This document shows positions 8,328 to 18,187 of a stretch of DNA of 51,864 nucleotides, one piece after another. This DNA is from an uncultured Prevotella sp. GTDB lineage: Bacteria > Bacteroidota > Bacteroidia > Bacteroidales > Bacteroidaceae. The notes under the pieces are model-generated. The model made no database searches. It was given only the letters and a program-made list of their open reading frames with translations, and was not told the DNA's origin. The position numbers were made by a program, and so were the translations under genes. Where the stretch lies: contig CADBVZ010000016.1 of NCBI GenBank assembly GCA_902798285.1, forward strand, positions 1-51,864, read 5' to 3'. The first letter of the stretch is position 1. Every line of letters starts with the position of its first letter.

Positions 8328-9882
8328 TTTTCCGACCATTTTGGATATAGATACCACTAGGCATGAGCGAGCAATGATCCATTGCTCGCCCGCTTAGTGA
8401 GTAGATAGTGTCGTTGGGGATATAACGGCGCTGTACATGACTCAGGTTTGTCGGTTCCTCGCCCAGTTTTTCTTCTGAGAAGGAACCTTTCACATAGACC
8501 TGATAGCCTTTGGCTTCGAGTTCGAAGTCGTTAGTTTCGCTCAATGTGACTTGTTTCCGGCTGACGCCTTGACTGATGGTCTGACTGTCGAGCCACAAAC
8601 TCCAGTCGCCAGCTGTGATGCCACTGACAGAAGCGCAGACAGCCGTTGTACCGAAGTTCAGCACCACCAGTGCCTCACTATCACCATACTGACAGGTGTA
8701 AGCCAACACATTCTGACTGTTGGCGGTCAGCCATGTCAATGTGTGATGAGCGTCAATGGTAGCACCGTCCTGAAAAGCAGGCACGGCGTGCTTCAGGGCT
8801 GACAACGTACGTAGGGTATGATACATCTTTGTATCGGGATTTGTCCAGTCAATCTTCGTGTCGTGGAAATAATCTAAAGCTTGATTGCCCCCAACCTCCT
8901 GACCGTTGTAAATCAAGGGCATTCCCCATGCCGTTCCAACAAGCACCGTCAACGGATAACGGTTGTCACCGTATTTATCTGTCAGCGTCTTTTCTCTTTC
9001 GTTGAAGTTCTGGTCGTGGTTAGTCAGATACACCATCCTTCCAAAGCTGATGTCGCTCTGGGCTGTAATCAGTTTGTCGACATTGGTTTTCAATGAGGCA
9101 GTATAAACACCACTGGCACCAAATCTTACCAATGAGGTCTGGAAACTCCAGGCATAGTCGTAGTCGAAACCTACGGTTTTCAGATGGGTCGCATCGCCTG
9201 CTATATTAGCCTCACCGAGGAAGGTGATGGTCTTTCCACGCTTGTAGCCCTTGATCTCTGGGATGGTCGTCTGCCAGTAGGAAGCAGGGATATAGCTGCT
9301 ACTAATGTAGTCGCAGCGGTAACCGTCGATATCGGTCTGGTCGATCCAAAACTTCAGGCAGTCGGTCATAGCCTTACACAGGTCGGCATTGCTGTAATCC
9401 AACTGATACACATCGCCGTAATTATTAGGATGCATGATGCCATTACCGCTCTTCACGTAATATTCCGGATGGGTCGTCACCCAGGTGGCATCGGTAGCGG
9501 TATGGTTAGGTACCCAGTCGAGCCATACCTCCATATTCAGGTCGTGTGCCTGACTAACAAAGTCTTTCAGGTCGCTGATGGTGCCATACGCAGGATTCGT
9601 TTGCTGGAAATCGATAGCGGCATACGGACTGTTGATTCCACCGCCACGGGGATAGATGGGCATGAGCCAGACAATGTCGATGCCTAACTTCTTCAGTTCA
9701 CCGAGTTGCCGACCTGCAGCAGAGAAAGTACCTTCGGATGTGAATGAGCCGACATTCATTTCATAAATCACACGTCGGCCCACTTCGTTCTTCACAGAGG
9801 CCGTGTTGATGGCCTCTACGTAGTCCGCAGCCAAAAGGTGAACAGGCAAAAAAGCCAATAGATAAAGAAATAATCTCTTCAT
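8290..9882 (-). CDS. secreted GH13 alpha-amylase (SusG-like role)
   Basis: A 530-residue glycoside hydrolase family 13 enzyme that would cut alpha-1,4 bonds in starch. It has a signal peptide (about 1-19). The (beta/alpha)8 barrel motifs are present: LDWVPNH (region I), GYRCD with the nucleophile Asp (region II), FLGEAN with the acid/base Glu (region III) and LTNHDQ with the transition-state Asp (region IV). A C-terminal beta domain follows. The last 35 residues (IYSLSGRAM to GIYIQNGRKIIY) resemble type IX sorting-domain tails of Bacteroidota, so export by that route is possible; SprA is encoded in this window. There is no lipobox, unlike B. theta SusG. Its 3' end overlaps nadB by 38 bp. Confidence 0.93.
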   Translation of the reverse strand: MKRLFLYLLAFLPVHLLAADYVEAINTASVKNEVGRRVIYEMNVGSFTSEGTFSAAGRQLGELKKLGIDIVWLMPIYPRGGGINSPYAAIDFQQTNPAYGTISDLKDFVSQAHDLNMEVWLDWVPNHTATDATWVTTHPEYYVKSGNGIMHPNNYGDVYQLDYSNADLCKAMTDCLKFWIDQTDIDGYRCDYISSSYIPASYWQTTIPEIKGYKRGKTITFLGEANIAGDATHLKTVGFDYDYAWSFQTSLVRFGASGVYTASLKTNVDKLITAQSDISFGRMVYLTNHDQNFNEREKTLTDKYGDNRYPLTVLVGTAWGMPLIYNGQEVGGNQALDYFHDTKIDWTNPDTKMYHTLRTLSALKHAVPAFQDGATIDAHHTLTWLTANSQNVLAYTCQYGDSEALVVLNFGTTAVCASVSGITAGDWSLWLDSQTISQGVSRKQVTLSETNDFELEAKGYQVYVKGSFSEEKLGEEPTNLSHVQRRYIPNDTIYSLSGRAMDHCSLMPSGIYIQNGRKIIYRKRGQDNRL

Positions 9883-9905
9883 ATACTTATATGTTTATTT
9901 GTAAA

Positions 9906-9937
9906 GGGTCGACCGCTCTTCACAGAGCAGCCAACCC
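9906..9937 (-). other. intercistronic hairpin between susE/F-like gene and GH13
   Basis: GCTCT (9915-9919) and AGAGC (9924-9928) form a short stem with a 4-base loop, extended outward by GGGT (9906-9909) and ACCC (9934-9937). It has no U-tract, so RNA processing or stability control between the two genes is more likely than termination. Confidence 0.4.
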
Positions 9938-9959
9938 GTGATACAATAATTAACTCTAA

Positions 9960-11054
9960 TTAAGGTTGTATCTCCTCTACGCCCGATGTCGTAATATGCA
10001 GATACACATCGTGGTCGATCGTATAGTTGAAATCTCCCAACTGACTGGAACCATTATTGCTAAAGATCAGGTTCTCGTTCAGACCCGTGTTGGCTTCACC
10101 CATATCGAAGTATTTGTAGGTCTGACCTTTAATGGTCTGCTCGCCTGTTACCTGCATACCAGGCCAGTCACCGTTCAGGTTGTTTGTGTCGCCCCACATA
10201 TAGAGCGTCAGCACGTCCCAGCCAGTATCATCAAGGACAAACACGGCAAATCCATCATGCTTCACCTTGGGTTCAGCGCCCATCTCCTCAACACCTTCGG
10301 CAGTGATACGCAGATAGATGTTACGATCGATGGTAAAGTTGAAGTCGGCCAACTGAACGCCGTTTCCACCGTTATTGAAGATCAGGTTCTCGTTCAGGCC
10401 ACTGTTGGCAGCACCCATGTCGAAGTACTTCCAGTTGACACCATCGTGATTCCAAGTGCCAGTAACCGACATACCTGGCCAACCACCATTCAGGTTGTTC
10501 ACATCGCCCCACATGTAGAGGGTCAGTGCATCCCAGCCCGTCTGGTCGTCTACATAGATGCAGAAGCCGTCGTGAGTGGGCTCAGGAGCCTCACCACCTT
10601 GCCAGTAGTAGCTCTCCCAACGCTGTCCCCACACGTTGGTAAATGTACCTACGCTGGGATTATCGTTGTGTATGGCAGCCTCACCCTTAACGGTCAGTTC
10701 CATACCCTGTTTGGCGGAATAGAAACGGAATCCGTCAGCCAGGCTCTTACCACCCTCAAAACTGTTAGGATCCAGATAAACACCCCACTTGATATCACTG
10801 TTGGGTGCCTTTGTCAACAGATATTGTTGTTGTCCGATAGCGGTACTGTCGCCATTGAAGGCGCCAATGATGTATATCTCCTCATCGGCTGTTGTGCCGA
10901 AGGGTGCAATAAACTCCAGCAGGATACGGTCTGCCCGTGTTTCGAACTGCTGACGCTCATGGTCGAATACGATGTCTTCTTGCTTTGAACAGCTGCTCAT
11001 CAGTCCCGTCAGCGCGAGCAGCGTCAGCATCAGGCTATATAATTTCTTCGTCAT
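9960..11054 (-). CDS. SusE/SusF-like starch-binding lipoprotein with two tandem modules
   Basis: This 364-residue outer-membrane lipoprotein has a signal ending in the lipobox LMSSC (Cys at about 22). Residues about 40-150 resemble the SusE-type N-terminal and spacer region (IYIIGAFNGDST, LADGFRFYSAKQGMEL). Two homologous modules of about 95 residues follow, at roughly 163-258 and 267-362. Each contains LTLYMWGD, NNLNG, WPGM, KYFDMG and GLNENLIF. The aromatic/Asn pattern matches CBM26-like starch-binding modules. It should hold starch at the surface beside SusC/SusD. Its place between susD and the amylase gene supports this. Confidence 0.9.
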   Translation of the reverse strand: MTKKLYSLMLTLLALTGLMSSCSKQEDIVFDHERQQFETRADRILLEFIAPFGTTADEEIYIIGAFNGDSTAIGQQQYLLTKAPNSDIKWGVYLDPNSFEGGKSLADGFRFYSAKQGMELTVKGEAAIHNDNPSVGTFTNVWGQRWESYYWQGGEAPEPTHDGFCIYVDDQTGWDALTLYMWGDVNNLNGGWPGMSVTGTWNHDGVNWKYFDMGAANSGLNENLIFNNGGNGVQLADFNFTIDRNIYLRITAEGVEEMGAEPKVKHDGFAVFVLDDTGWDVLTLYMWGDTNNLNGDWPGMQVTGEQTIKGQTYKYFDMGEANTGLNENLIFSNNGSSQLGDFNYTIDHDVYLHITTSGVEEIQP

Positions 11055-11100
11055 AATGATTATATCTCTTAATTCTTAAATCTCAATTCTTCATTCTCTT

Positions 11101-12924
11101 TTAGTAGTTCGGATTCTGAACGAGTCCGGGATTCACCGACAGGGCCGACTGTGGCAACGGATACCACTCGTACTTGCGGTCGCGTGAGGCAGGCAGGTTG
11201 ACACCATCCTCGGTAGCACGTCCCCAGAACCACCATACGCCCTGTGTGAACTTGTCGAATCGGCGCAGGTCGGTACGACGGCGATTGCCCTCGCCCAGAT
11301 ATTCCTTACCCCACTCAGAGAGCATCCAGTCCATATCGAAGTTCGTAAAACCAGGTCCTGGCACACTCAGGGCAGCAGCACGGTTACTGCTTGTAAAGTA
11401 GCGCTGACGCACCTGATCGACATAGTTCTTGGCCTCACTGCTATTGCCTTTGCGCATCTCGCACTCTGCCACATTATAATAAGCCTCAGCCAGTCGGAAC
11501 TGTACGTCGTCGATGCTCTTGAAGCCTCCCTGCTCGTCGTTGGGATAGAGCGGGTATTTCACCAGACGTACACCCGAATTGGTCTCGCCCCAACGGGGAT
11601 TCATCACCTTCTCAAGGTTACGACCCTGATTCAGGAATGTACCCAACTGATCGACGTACACCAGAGCCTGACCATCGCGGTCGGCATCGGCCAACAGGAC
11701 ATCACCCTTACCGAAGTTTGCACGCATCTCTCCCTTCAAGAACATACCCGGACCATGGGTCTTCGTGGCAGTGTCGTAAACGTAGTTCTGCTTACGGATG
11801 TCACGGTTGTCGAAACGCTCGTAAGGTGCTCCCAACTTATCACCGTAAGGAGCATCCAAGAAGCAGACGGGATGATCGGTGCCACCCGTGGGCTGCACAT
11901 TACCCGAGTTGTCGAACGAAGGTACGAGGCAGACGCAGTTCCAGGCACCAATGCCGTCGTACGACTGGCCGAAGTAGTCGGCGTAGCCATACCACATACC
12001 CACCATGGTGCGTACGTTCGAGATGGCATTGGCAGCACCCTGTCCGTCTTCGGCTGCCAGTGCAAAGATCACCTCTGGACTCTTCACGTTGTCAATACTA
12101 TAGAGGTTACGATAGTTGGTGTCCAGTCCATAGGAGCCGTAAGTGCCGTTGATAATCTCCTTCGACAGAGCCTCACACTCATCGTAGTGACTCTCACCGA
12201 TAAACACCTCGGCATTCAACAACAGACGGGCCTTCAGCATGCGGTTCATACCTTGGTTGGCACGGTTCACGGTAGCATGACTGCCATCTTCCTTAGCCAG
12301 CGCTTTCACGGTCTCGTCAAGTTCGGTAGCGATGAAATCATAGATGATTTTGCACGAGGTATTCCAATCGGGATCAGCCGTTCCGGGCACCTCACTGCTG
12401 GCTGAAGTGTTCAGCGGCAGAGCACCACCCCAGAGTTCGAAGATACAGTAGTAGTTCCAAGCACGCAGCGTACGCACCTCAGCCACATATTGTTCCAGTC
12501 TTTCCTGAGAGATTCCCAAACTGGCAGCATCGAGCCCTTCGAGGTCATTGAGCAACAGGTTTGCCAGTCCTACAGCCGTCCACGCGCCCTTCCAGGCGTT
12601 GTTGATAATGGTCGACTCCGATGTCCAGTTATGCCACGACAATACCGTCTTCATGGCCTCATCCCATCCCCACTGTCCACCATTCCATACACGCCAGGTG
12701 ATCTGGTCGGAGGGGTATTCCGAGAGGTGGAAGAAGTTCTCGCCAGCCAGGGTTGAGGAAGTCTGATTGTAAATAGCTGCCACAGCTCCCTTTACGCTGG
12801 CCTCGTTCTGATAGTACACACTGGCATCGATACGGTCGTACACCTTCTCGTCGAGGTCTGTACAAGCGGTGAGTCCTGCCATCAGACAGACAACACCGAA
12901 TATTTTGTATTTAATGGTCATCAT
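11101..12924 (-). CDS. susD: SusD-family starch-binding lipoprotein
   Basis: The start is set at ATG 12924 (MMTIKYK), because the frame further upstream begins only with a TTG inside AT-rich leader DNA; ATG 12921 is also possible. The 607-residue protein has a signal peptide with lipobox LTAC, the N-terminal TDLDEKVYDR, tetratricopeptide-like helices in the first half and the RagB/SusD C-terminal region (RLAEAYYNVAECEMRKGNS, GEGNRRRTDLRRFDKF, KYEWYPLPQSAL). SusD forms the lid of the SusC transporter and binds glycan. The symbol is used for the family; specificity for starch is inferred from the GH97, GH13 and CBM26-like neighbours. Confidence 0.93.
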   Translation of the reverse strand: MMTIKYKIFGVVCLMAGLTACTDLDEKVYDRIDASVYYQNEASVKGAVAAIYNQTSSTLAGENFFHLSEYPSDQITWRVWNGGQWGWDEAMKTVLSWHNWTSESTIINNAWKGAWTAVGLANLLLNDLEGLDAASLGISQERLEQYVAEVRTLRAWNYYCIFELWGGALPLNTSASSEVPGTADPDWNTSCKIIYDFIATELDETVKALAKEDGSHATVNRANQGMNRMLKARLLLNAEVFIGESHYDECEALSKEIINGTYGSYGLDTNYRNLYSIDNVKSPEVIFALAAEDGQGAANAISNVRTMVGMWYGYADYFGQSYDGIGAWNCVCLVPSFDNSGNVQPTGGTDHPVCFLDAPYGDKLGAPYERFDNRDIRKQNYVYDTATKTHGPGMFLKGEMRANFGKGDVLLADADRDGQALVYVDQLGTFLNQGRNLEKVMNPRWGETNSGVRLVKYPLYPNDEQGGFKSIDDVQFRLAEAYYNVAECEMRKGNSSEAKNYVDQVRQRYFTSSNRAAALSVPGPGFTNFDMDWMLSEWGKEYLGEGNRRRTDLRRFDKFTQGVWWFWGRATEDGVNLPASRDRKYEWYPLPQSALSVNPGLVQNPNY

Positions 12925-12954
12925 ATTATTCAATTTTCAATTATCAGTTTTCAA

Positions 12955-15888
12955 TTAGTGAAAGCGCAGCGTCACGCCCAAGCTAAGCTGTGTAGCCTGC
13001 GGATAGGCGCTGTTGGTGTCAATACCCGGGGTGATACCTGTGGAAGTGACAATCGAGGGATCGTTGCCTTCGTAGCCTGTGAGTGTAAACAGGTTCTTGG
13101 CCGTGAGATAGACGCGCAGACTCTCAATAAGCTCACGCTTCTTCGGTGTAAAGTTATATCCCAGAGTCACATTATCGAGTTTCACGTAGTCGCCGTTTTC
13201 CAGGAAGTAGCTGGAAATGATGCCACCACTCGACTGTACATTGCCATATTTCGTATAGGCCGTACGTAGCACGTTGTCAGTACCGGCACCCTGCAGACCC
13301 ATGCCGTACTTGCGCATGTTGAAGATCTGATAGCCTAAGGCACTGCGGAACAGCATGCTCAGATCCCAGTTCTTATACTTAAACGAGTTACTCCATGAGA
13401 GGAAGTGCTTGGGGGCACCATTGCCGATGTTACGCTTATACGACGGATCGGCTTGTGAAGCATTAACCTTATTGCCTTCGTTATCGTAAATCAGCAGCAG
13501 TCCGTTCTCGTCGATACCAGCATGCTCGTAACCATAGAACTGACCAATCTTGCCACCCTCTTCCACGCGGAAGAAGTACTCACTGCTACCTGGTCCCGGC
13601 TTCTGATACAGGTCTAGGTAGGCCATCTGATAGACATCACTCGACAGTTTTGTGAGTTTCGTCTCACCCATGCTCCAGTTCAGGCCAGTGGTCCACTTCA
13701 AGGTCTTCTTGGCCAACACGTCGTACTCCAGTGACACCTCGATACCAGTGTTCTTGGTCGTTCCCACATTCACCAGGATGGTACTATAGATAAACGGCGG
13801 TTGGGGAGCGGTATAGTTATAGAGCAGATCCTGCGAACGACGGTCGAAGTACTCCACGCTACCACGCAGACGACTGTTGGCAGCCACGAAATCAAGACCC
13901 ACGTTGAAGGCAGTGGACTTCTCCCATGCCAGGTCGGGATTGGCATTCAGCGAGGGAGCATAGCCGTTGATCCACTCACCGTCGATCAGATAGGCGCCGT
14001 AGCTGCTATAGGTTGACAAGGAACGGTAGGCGTCAAAGTCCGAACGACCCGTCACACCATACGAGACACGGGGCTTCAGGCTCTGGAAAATGGCCTTCAC
14101 ACCCTCAGCAAACGGGGTCTGGGTGATTTCCCATGCCAGAGAGGCTGAGGGGAAGCTACCCCACTTGGTGTTGGCACCGAACTTGGTGCTACCCTCACGA
14201 CGCAGAGAGGCCGATGCAAACAGCATGTCGTTATAGTTGTAGTTCAGTCGACCAAAGAAACCGATCAGCGTCGACTCCGACGAGCCACCCCAAAGATTGG
14301 CCTTACCTTCCTGCAGGGCAGTACCGTTGCCGATACCATACCAGCCCATCGAGTCATAGACGAAATCCTTATTCTCATTGCCGCTCTGTTCCCACTTAGA
14401 ACGCTCCCATGAATAGCCTAATACAGCCTTCAACTGGTGCTGGTTCAGGGTCAGTGTATAGTTCACGAGCCATTCCAGTCGGTTGGTCCACCACTTCTGG
14501 TAGTTCACGTTGGCACGACCGGCATAACCGTTCCAGAACGATTCACTCGATGTAGAGGGGGTATAGAAGTTATTCTTCAGGTCGTTGTACTGCAGGGCAT
14601 AGCTCAACGAGGTGTTCAGGTTGTGCAGCTCGCTCTGCAGGATATTCAGCTTCACGTCGGCATTACCCAACAGGTAGATGCGGTCACCTTGTGAGATATT
14701 CTCTTTCAGGTCGTTCACCGGATTGTGGATATCGGTCGGTGAGTTAGGCTGATAGTAAGAGCCGTCAGGGTTCTTCACAGGGATAGTGGGGTTCATCGTC
14801 AGGGCCGTGTCAAACAGACCGTTGTTACCCCAGTCCTCATGAACCTTACGACCAGAGAGTGAGGCGTTGAACTGCAGACGATTGTTCAGCACACGCTGTT
14901 CACCCACAAAACGGGCACCATACTCCTCACGACCACTCACGATGTCAAGACCATTACCTTTCTTATAGTTGGCCGAGAGACCAAAGTAGCCGTTCTTGGT
15001 AGAGCTGTCGATAGAGATATACTGGTTCAGACTGTAGCTCACTGGACGTGTGATCTCATCCCACCAGTTGGTGTCAGCACCATAGTCCTGACCGCGACGT
15101 GAACGACGGAACTCCTCAGTCGACAGGATCTCCGGGTGAGGCTTAGCCACGTTCAGGGCGATATAGCTGTCGTAGGTCACGTTGGTAACACCTGCCGTGC
15201 CCGATCCTTTCTTCGTGGTTACCAGAATCACACCGTTGGCACCACGCGTACCGTAGATAGCTGCCGAACCGGCATCCTTCAGTACGGTGATCGACTCTAC
15301 ATCCTGGGTAGCAATGTTACGCAGATCACCACCGGCAATACCGTCGATCACGATCAGCGGACCGTTCGAGGCCGTCAGCGAACCGGCACCACGCACCTGA
15401 ATATCAGTCATGGCATTGGGGTTAGCTTCTGCGGTAGCCGACACGTTAAGACCTGTCACCTTACCGGCAATCAGAGCCATCGCATCACTCGCTGCACCCT
15501 GGTTGAACTGGTCTTTGTTCACCTGTACGACAGAGCTTGAGATTTCTTTCTTAGCCAGCGAACCATAGCCTACAACCACCACTTCGTTCAGTTGGGCCAC
15601 ATCTTCTTTCAGAGTAATCTCCAAATTGTTGGTGGCCTTCACTTCCTGTGGGGTGAAGCCTACGTAAGAGATAACGAGTGTGACACCTGATTCACACTTC
15701 AGTTGGAATCGACCGTCGAAATCAGTAACGGTACCATTTTGTGTTCCCTTGACTACGACACTGGCTCCGATGATATCTTCACCGGTATCGTCCTTCACGT
15801 GACCATTGATTGTGGTCTGTGCAGAGACATCCAAGGCAAACAGCATGATCGTCAAAAGCATGACGACACTCTTCATTGTTCTTTTCAT
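12955..15888 (-). CDS. susC: SusC/RagA-family TonB-dependent outer-membrane transporter
   Basis: A 977-residue transporter that imports oligosaccharides using TonB energy. It has a signal peptide (about 1-23), a CarboxypepD_reg-like domain (TINGHVKDDTGEDIIGASVV to SYVGFTPQEVKATNN), the SusC box (LNEVVVVGYGSLAKKEISSSV), the plug domain (IQVRGAGSL, IYGTRGANGVILVTTKKG) and a long C-terminal beta-barrel ending in aromatic Phe-His (LSLGVTLRFH). It lies 43 bp after the GH97 gene and 30 bp before susD and is likely transcribed with both. The size and domain order are typical. Confidence 0.95.
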   Translation of the reverse strand: MKRTMKSVVMLLTIMLFALDVSAQTTINGHVKDDTGEDIIGASVVVKGTQNGTVTDFDGRFQLKCESGVTLVISYVGFTPQEVKATNNLEITLKEDVAQLNEVVVVGYGSLAKKEISSSVVQVNKDQFNQGAASDAMALIAGKVTGLNVSATAEANPNAMTDIQVRGAGSLTASNGPLIVIDGIAGGDLRNIATQDVESITVLKDAGSAAIYGTRGANGVILVTTKKGSGTAGVTNVTYDSYIALNVAKPHPEILSTEEFRRSRRGQDYGADTNWWDEITRPVSYSLNQYISIDSSTKNGYFGLSANYKKGNGLDIVSGREEYGARFVGEQRVLNNRLQFNASLSGRKVHEDWGNNGLFDTALTMNPTIPVKNPDGSYYQPNSPTDIHNPVNDLKENISQGDRIYLLGNADVKLNILQSELHNLNTSLSYALQYNDLKNNFYTPSTSSESFWNGYAGRANVNYQKWWTNRLEWLVNYTLTLNQHQLKAVLGYSWERSKWEQSGNENKDFVYDSMGWYGIGNGTALQEGKANLWGGSSESTLIGFFGRLNYNYNDMLFASASLRREGSTKFGANTKWGSFPSASLAWEITQTPFAEGVKAIFQSLKPRVSYGVTGRSDFDAYRSLSTYSSYGAYLIDGEWINGYAPSLNANPDLAWEKSTAFNVGLDFVAANSRLRGSVEYFDRRSQDLLYNYTAPQPPFIYSTILVNVGTTKNTGIEVSLEYDVLAKKTLKWTTGLNWSMGETKLTKLSSDVYQMAYLDLYQKPGPGSSEYFFRVEEGGKIGQFYGYEHAGIDENGLLLIYDNEGNKVNASQADPSYKRNIGNGAPKHFLSWSNSFKYKNWDLSMLFRSALGYQIFNMRKYGMGLQGAGTDNVLRTAYTKYGNVQSSGGIISSYFLENGDYVKLDNVTLGYNFTPKKRELIESLRVYLTAKNLFTLTGYEGNDPSIVTSTGITPGIDTNSAYPQATQLSLGVTLRFH

Positions 15889-15931
15889 TTTACTTGGGCT
15901 TTTAATTATAAAATAGTGTTTATATAAAGTT

Positions 15932-17929
15932 TCATTCTTTCACTTTCTCAATCCTGATGGCTGCGCCACCGCTACGAGCCAGATTCAGATGCAGAATGCT
16001 CTCTCTGGTTACCTCTGTCTGACGGATGGTCATGGCATAGGGGTTGGTCTCGTAGTCGGCATCCGCAGCGTCTTCATAGATGATGGCGCGATAAGTGGTA
16101 TCAGCGTCGAGGAAACTCAGTGGCAGTTCTATCTGTCGGGCCGTCTCGTTGGTGATGCTACCGATAAACCAACGGCCGCCATCGCCGCGCTCCCGACGGG
16201 CCACGGTGATGTATTGACCGATCTCCCCGCTGGGCACCAACGTCTTGCTCCAAGTAGTGGGACAACTCTCTATAAAGGTCAGTGCCGGCTGTCCCTCATA
16301 GTTCTCAATGGCATCGGCAGCCATCTGTAGTGGACTATAGATCACCACAAACTCACCCAGTTGCTTGGCCAGTGTAGAATGTGGATGGGTACCGGGCACA
16401 ATCTCTGAGAAGTTGAAGATGGCCGGCGTAAAGTCGGTAGGACCGGCCAGACCACGTGTAAAAGGTAGCGTCACGGTATGACTGGGTGGATTACCACCAC
16501 GACGGTCCCAGGCGTTATACTCCTGTCCACGTACACCTTCCTGGGTCATCAGGTTAGGCCATGTGCGCTGGATACCTGTCGGCATGGCGGGCTCATGATT
16601 ATCAATCATAATCTGGTATTTCGCAGCTGTTTCTATCACCTTACGGTAGTGACGGATGCCATACTGCGACTTCGCCTGTTCCTTACCGTCCATCAGGTGT
16701 CCCACATAACCAGTCTTCACCACGCGGATACCTAACTTCTGATACCATGCAAAGGCCTCGTCCATCTCCTGCTCTATCAGACTGGCACGTCCCCACGACT
16801 CCATATGACCGATGAAGCGCACGTCTTTCTGCTGAGCATAGCGGCATACCTCGTCGATATCGAAGTCGGGATAGCTCTTCAGGTAGGTAACCTGTTCACC
16901 CTGTCCCCAGCCGGGGTTCCACCCTTCGGCCAGCACACCACTAAAACCATGACGGGCGGCAAAGTCCATATAGCGCTTCACATTCTCGGTGGTAGCACCA
17001 TGCTGCGGTCCCATCTCCCAGGTATTTTGCTTCTTGTGGATACTCCACCAGATGCCGATATAGCGACCAGGCTCTATCCACGATGTATCTTTTATTTGTG
17101 TTGGTTCATTCAAGTTCAGCATCAGGCGCGATGTCATCAGATCACCGGCAGTCTTACCGATGGTGATAGTACGCCAAGGGGTCTTCAACTCACCCTCGAC
17201 ATACACCTTTACCCCACTCTGCCACGGCGTCAGTGCTGTCAGAAGCATCACGCCCTTCTCTGCCGGGCGCGGCGTCAGGTTGACACTTGCATAGTCTTTC
17301 AGGGCTGCCTCGTGAATAGCCAGAAACAGCGAGTCCTCGTAGGCGATGGTAAGCGGCGTACATACCGTATCTTTTTTACTTAACAGATCACAGGTATAGA
17401 TACCTTCGAAATACTCAGTGTGATTACTTGGAATCGACCAGGCCTTGGCATCATGCGCCAAGGCAATCTCGGTCAATTCCTCCTGAACACAATACTTTTC
17501 ACCTTTTATCTTTTCCGGTAGGATATAGCGGAAGCCGATGCCGTCGTTGAACACACGGAACTGCACGTCCATCTTCTTTTTGGCACCCGTTTGTTCCTGG
17601 AAACTCACCGTCAGCTCGTTGTAATGGTTACGTACCAGTTCGTCCTCGCCCCATACCTGGCTCCAGGTCTCATCTTTCGAGGCATACTGCTTACCAGTCA
17701 TCTTGACATGACTGCCAATATTGCCATTGTCGACCTGGAATCCAAGGTGTGAGGGCAGAACTATAATCTTCGAATGATAGTTCATGGTATAATAAGGTTG
17801 ATTGTTTTTCACGCCGACGGTGACCGTCACGGCACCGTCGGGTGAACTGACCAAAACATCTTTCGCACTGCAGACAGCAGTGAGACTATTACTAACTAAT
17901 AAAACCAAACTTAATCCTAACTTATTCAT
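15932..17929 (-). CDS. susB: GH97 alpha-glucosidase (SusB-like)
   Basis: A 665-residue glycoside hydrolase family 97 enzyme, expected to release glucose from malto-oligosaccharides in the periplasm. A signal peptide (about 1-22) precedes an N-terminal beta-sandwich (VSSPDGAVTVTVGVKNNQPYY), then the barrel domain with GRYIGIWWSIHK, GFSGVLAEGWNPGWG, MIDNHEPAMPTG and NLMTQEGVRGQEY. The Glu residues in HEP and QEGVRGQE fall where GH97 catalytic and calcium ligands sit. It is the first gene of the minus-strand sus operon and has a perfect-spacing promoter at 17970-18001. It is somewhat shorter than the B. theta enzyme. Confidence 0.92.
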   Translation of the reverse strand: MNKLGLSLVLLVSNSLTAVCSAKDVLVSSPDGAVTVTVGVKNNQPYYTMNYHSKIIVLPSHLGFQVDNGNIGSHVKMTGKQYASKDETWSQVWGEDELVRNHYNELTVSFQEQTGAKKKMDVQFRVFNDGIGFRYILPEKIKGEKYCVQEELTEIALAHDAKAWSIPSNHTEYFEGIYTCDLLSKKDTVCTPLTIAYEDSLFLAIHEAALKDYASVNLTPRPAEKGVMLLTALTPWQSGVKVYVEGELKTPWRTITIGKTAGDLMTSRLMLNLNEPTQIKDTSWIEPGRYIGIWWSIHKKQNTWEMGPQHGATTENVKRYMDFAARHGFSGVLAEGWNPGWGQGEQVTYLKSYPDFDIDEVCRYAQQKDVRFIGHMESWGRASLIEQEMDEAFAWYQKLGIRVVKTGYVGHLMDGKEQAKSQYGIRHYRKVIETAAKYQIMIDNHEPAMPTGIQRTWPNLMTQEGVRGQEYNAWDRRGGNPPSHTVTLPFTRGLAGPTDFTPAIFNFSEIVPGTHPHSTLAKQLGEFVVIYSPLQMAADAIENYEGQPALTFIESCPTTWSKTLVPSGEIGQYITVARRERGDGGRWFIGSITNETARQIELPLSFLDADTTYRAIIYEDAADADYETNPYAMTIRQTEVTRESILHLNLARSGGAAIRIEKVKE

Positions 17930-17969
17930 ATCGAAAAACAGATTTTTTATTATTTCAAGATTTCGGCTG

Positions 17970-18001
17970 CAAAGGTAGAGAGTATATCAAGGAATATCAA
18001 A
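17970..18001 (-). promoter_or_regulatory. promoter of the susB-susC-susD-susE/F-GH13 operon
   Basis: On the minus strand, TTTG (17998-18001) and TACCTTTG (17970-17977) are 20 bp apart, the ideal Bacteroidota spacing. The susB ATG lies 41 bp downstream. Confidence 0.85.
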
Positions 18002-18095
18002 CGGCTCAAGCAAAAATCAAAATCAATAAAATCATGAATAACTGATTATCAATAACTTACATTTCAGACAATTAAAATAAATCAAAACGTTTGCA

Positions 18096-18115
18096 AGCCC
18101 AAAAGAGCCCAAAAA
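18096..18115 (+). promoter_or_regulatory. tandem 10-bp repeat in the sus control region
   Basis: AGCCCAAAAG is followed directly by AGCCCAAAAA, one helical turn apart, 22 bp upstream of the -33 element of the regulator gene. It could be an operator for the SusR-like protein; that is an inference from position only. Confidence 0.35.
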
Positions 18116-18136
18116 CGCCTTTTTACGTGTTTATCA

Positions 18137-18168
18137 TTTGGAGATATCAGATTTATTTCTTAACTTTG
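18137..18168 (+). promoter_or_regulatory. promoter of the SusR-like regulator gene
   Basis: TTTG (18137-18140), then 20 bp, then TAACTTTG (18161-18168), which is the full Bacteroidota consensus. The ATG at 18188 is 19 bp downstream. Confidence 0.85.
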
Positions 18169-18187
18169 CCCTCAATAATTAACTCTT

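Noticed and set aside
9966-10988. 340-codon plus-strand open frame
   Set aside because: Antisense to the SusE/F-like gene, whose lipobox and tandem binding modules are convincing. Its internal repetition only mirrors those modules.
18085-18098. LacI-like operator in AAAACGTTTGCAAG upstream of the regulator
   Set aside because: It is not a good palindrome and no LacI-family regulator is encoded nearby; the SusR-like protein is a more likely regulator.
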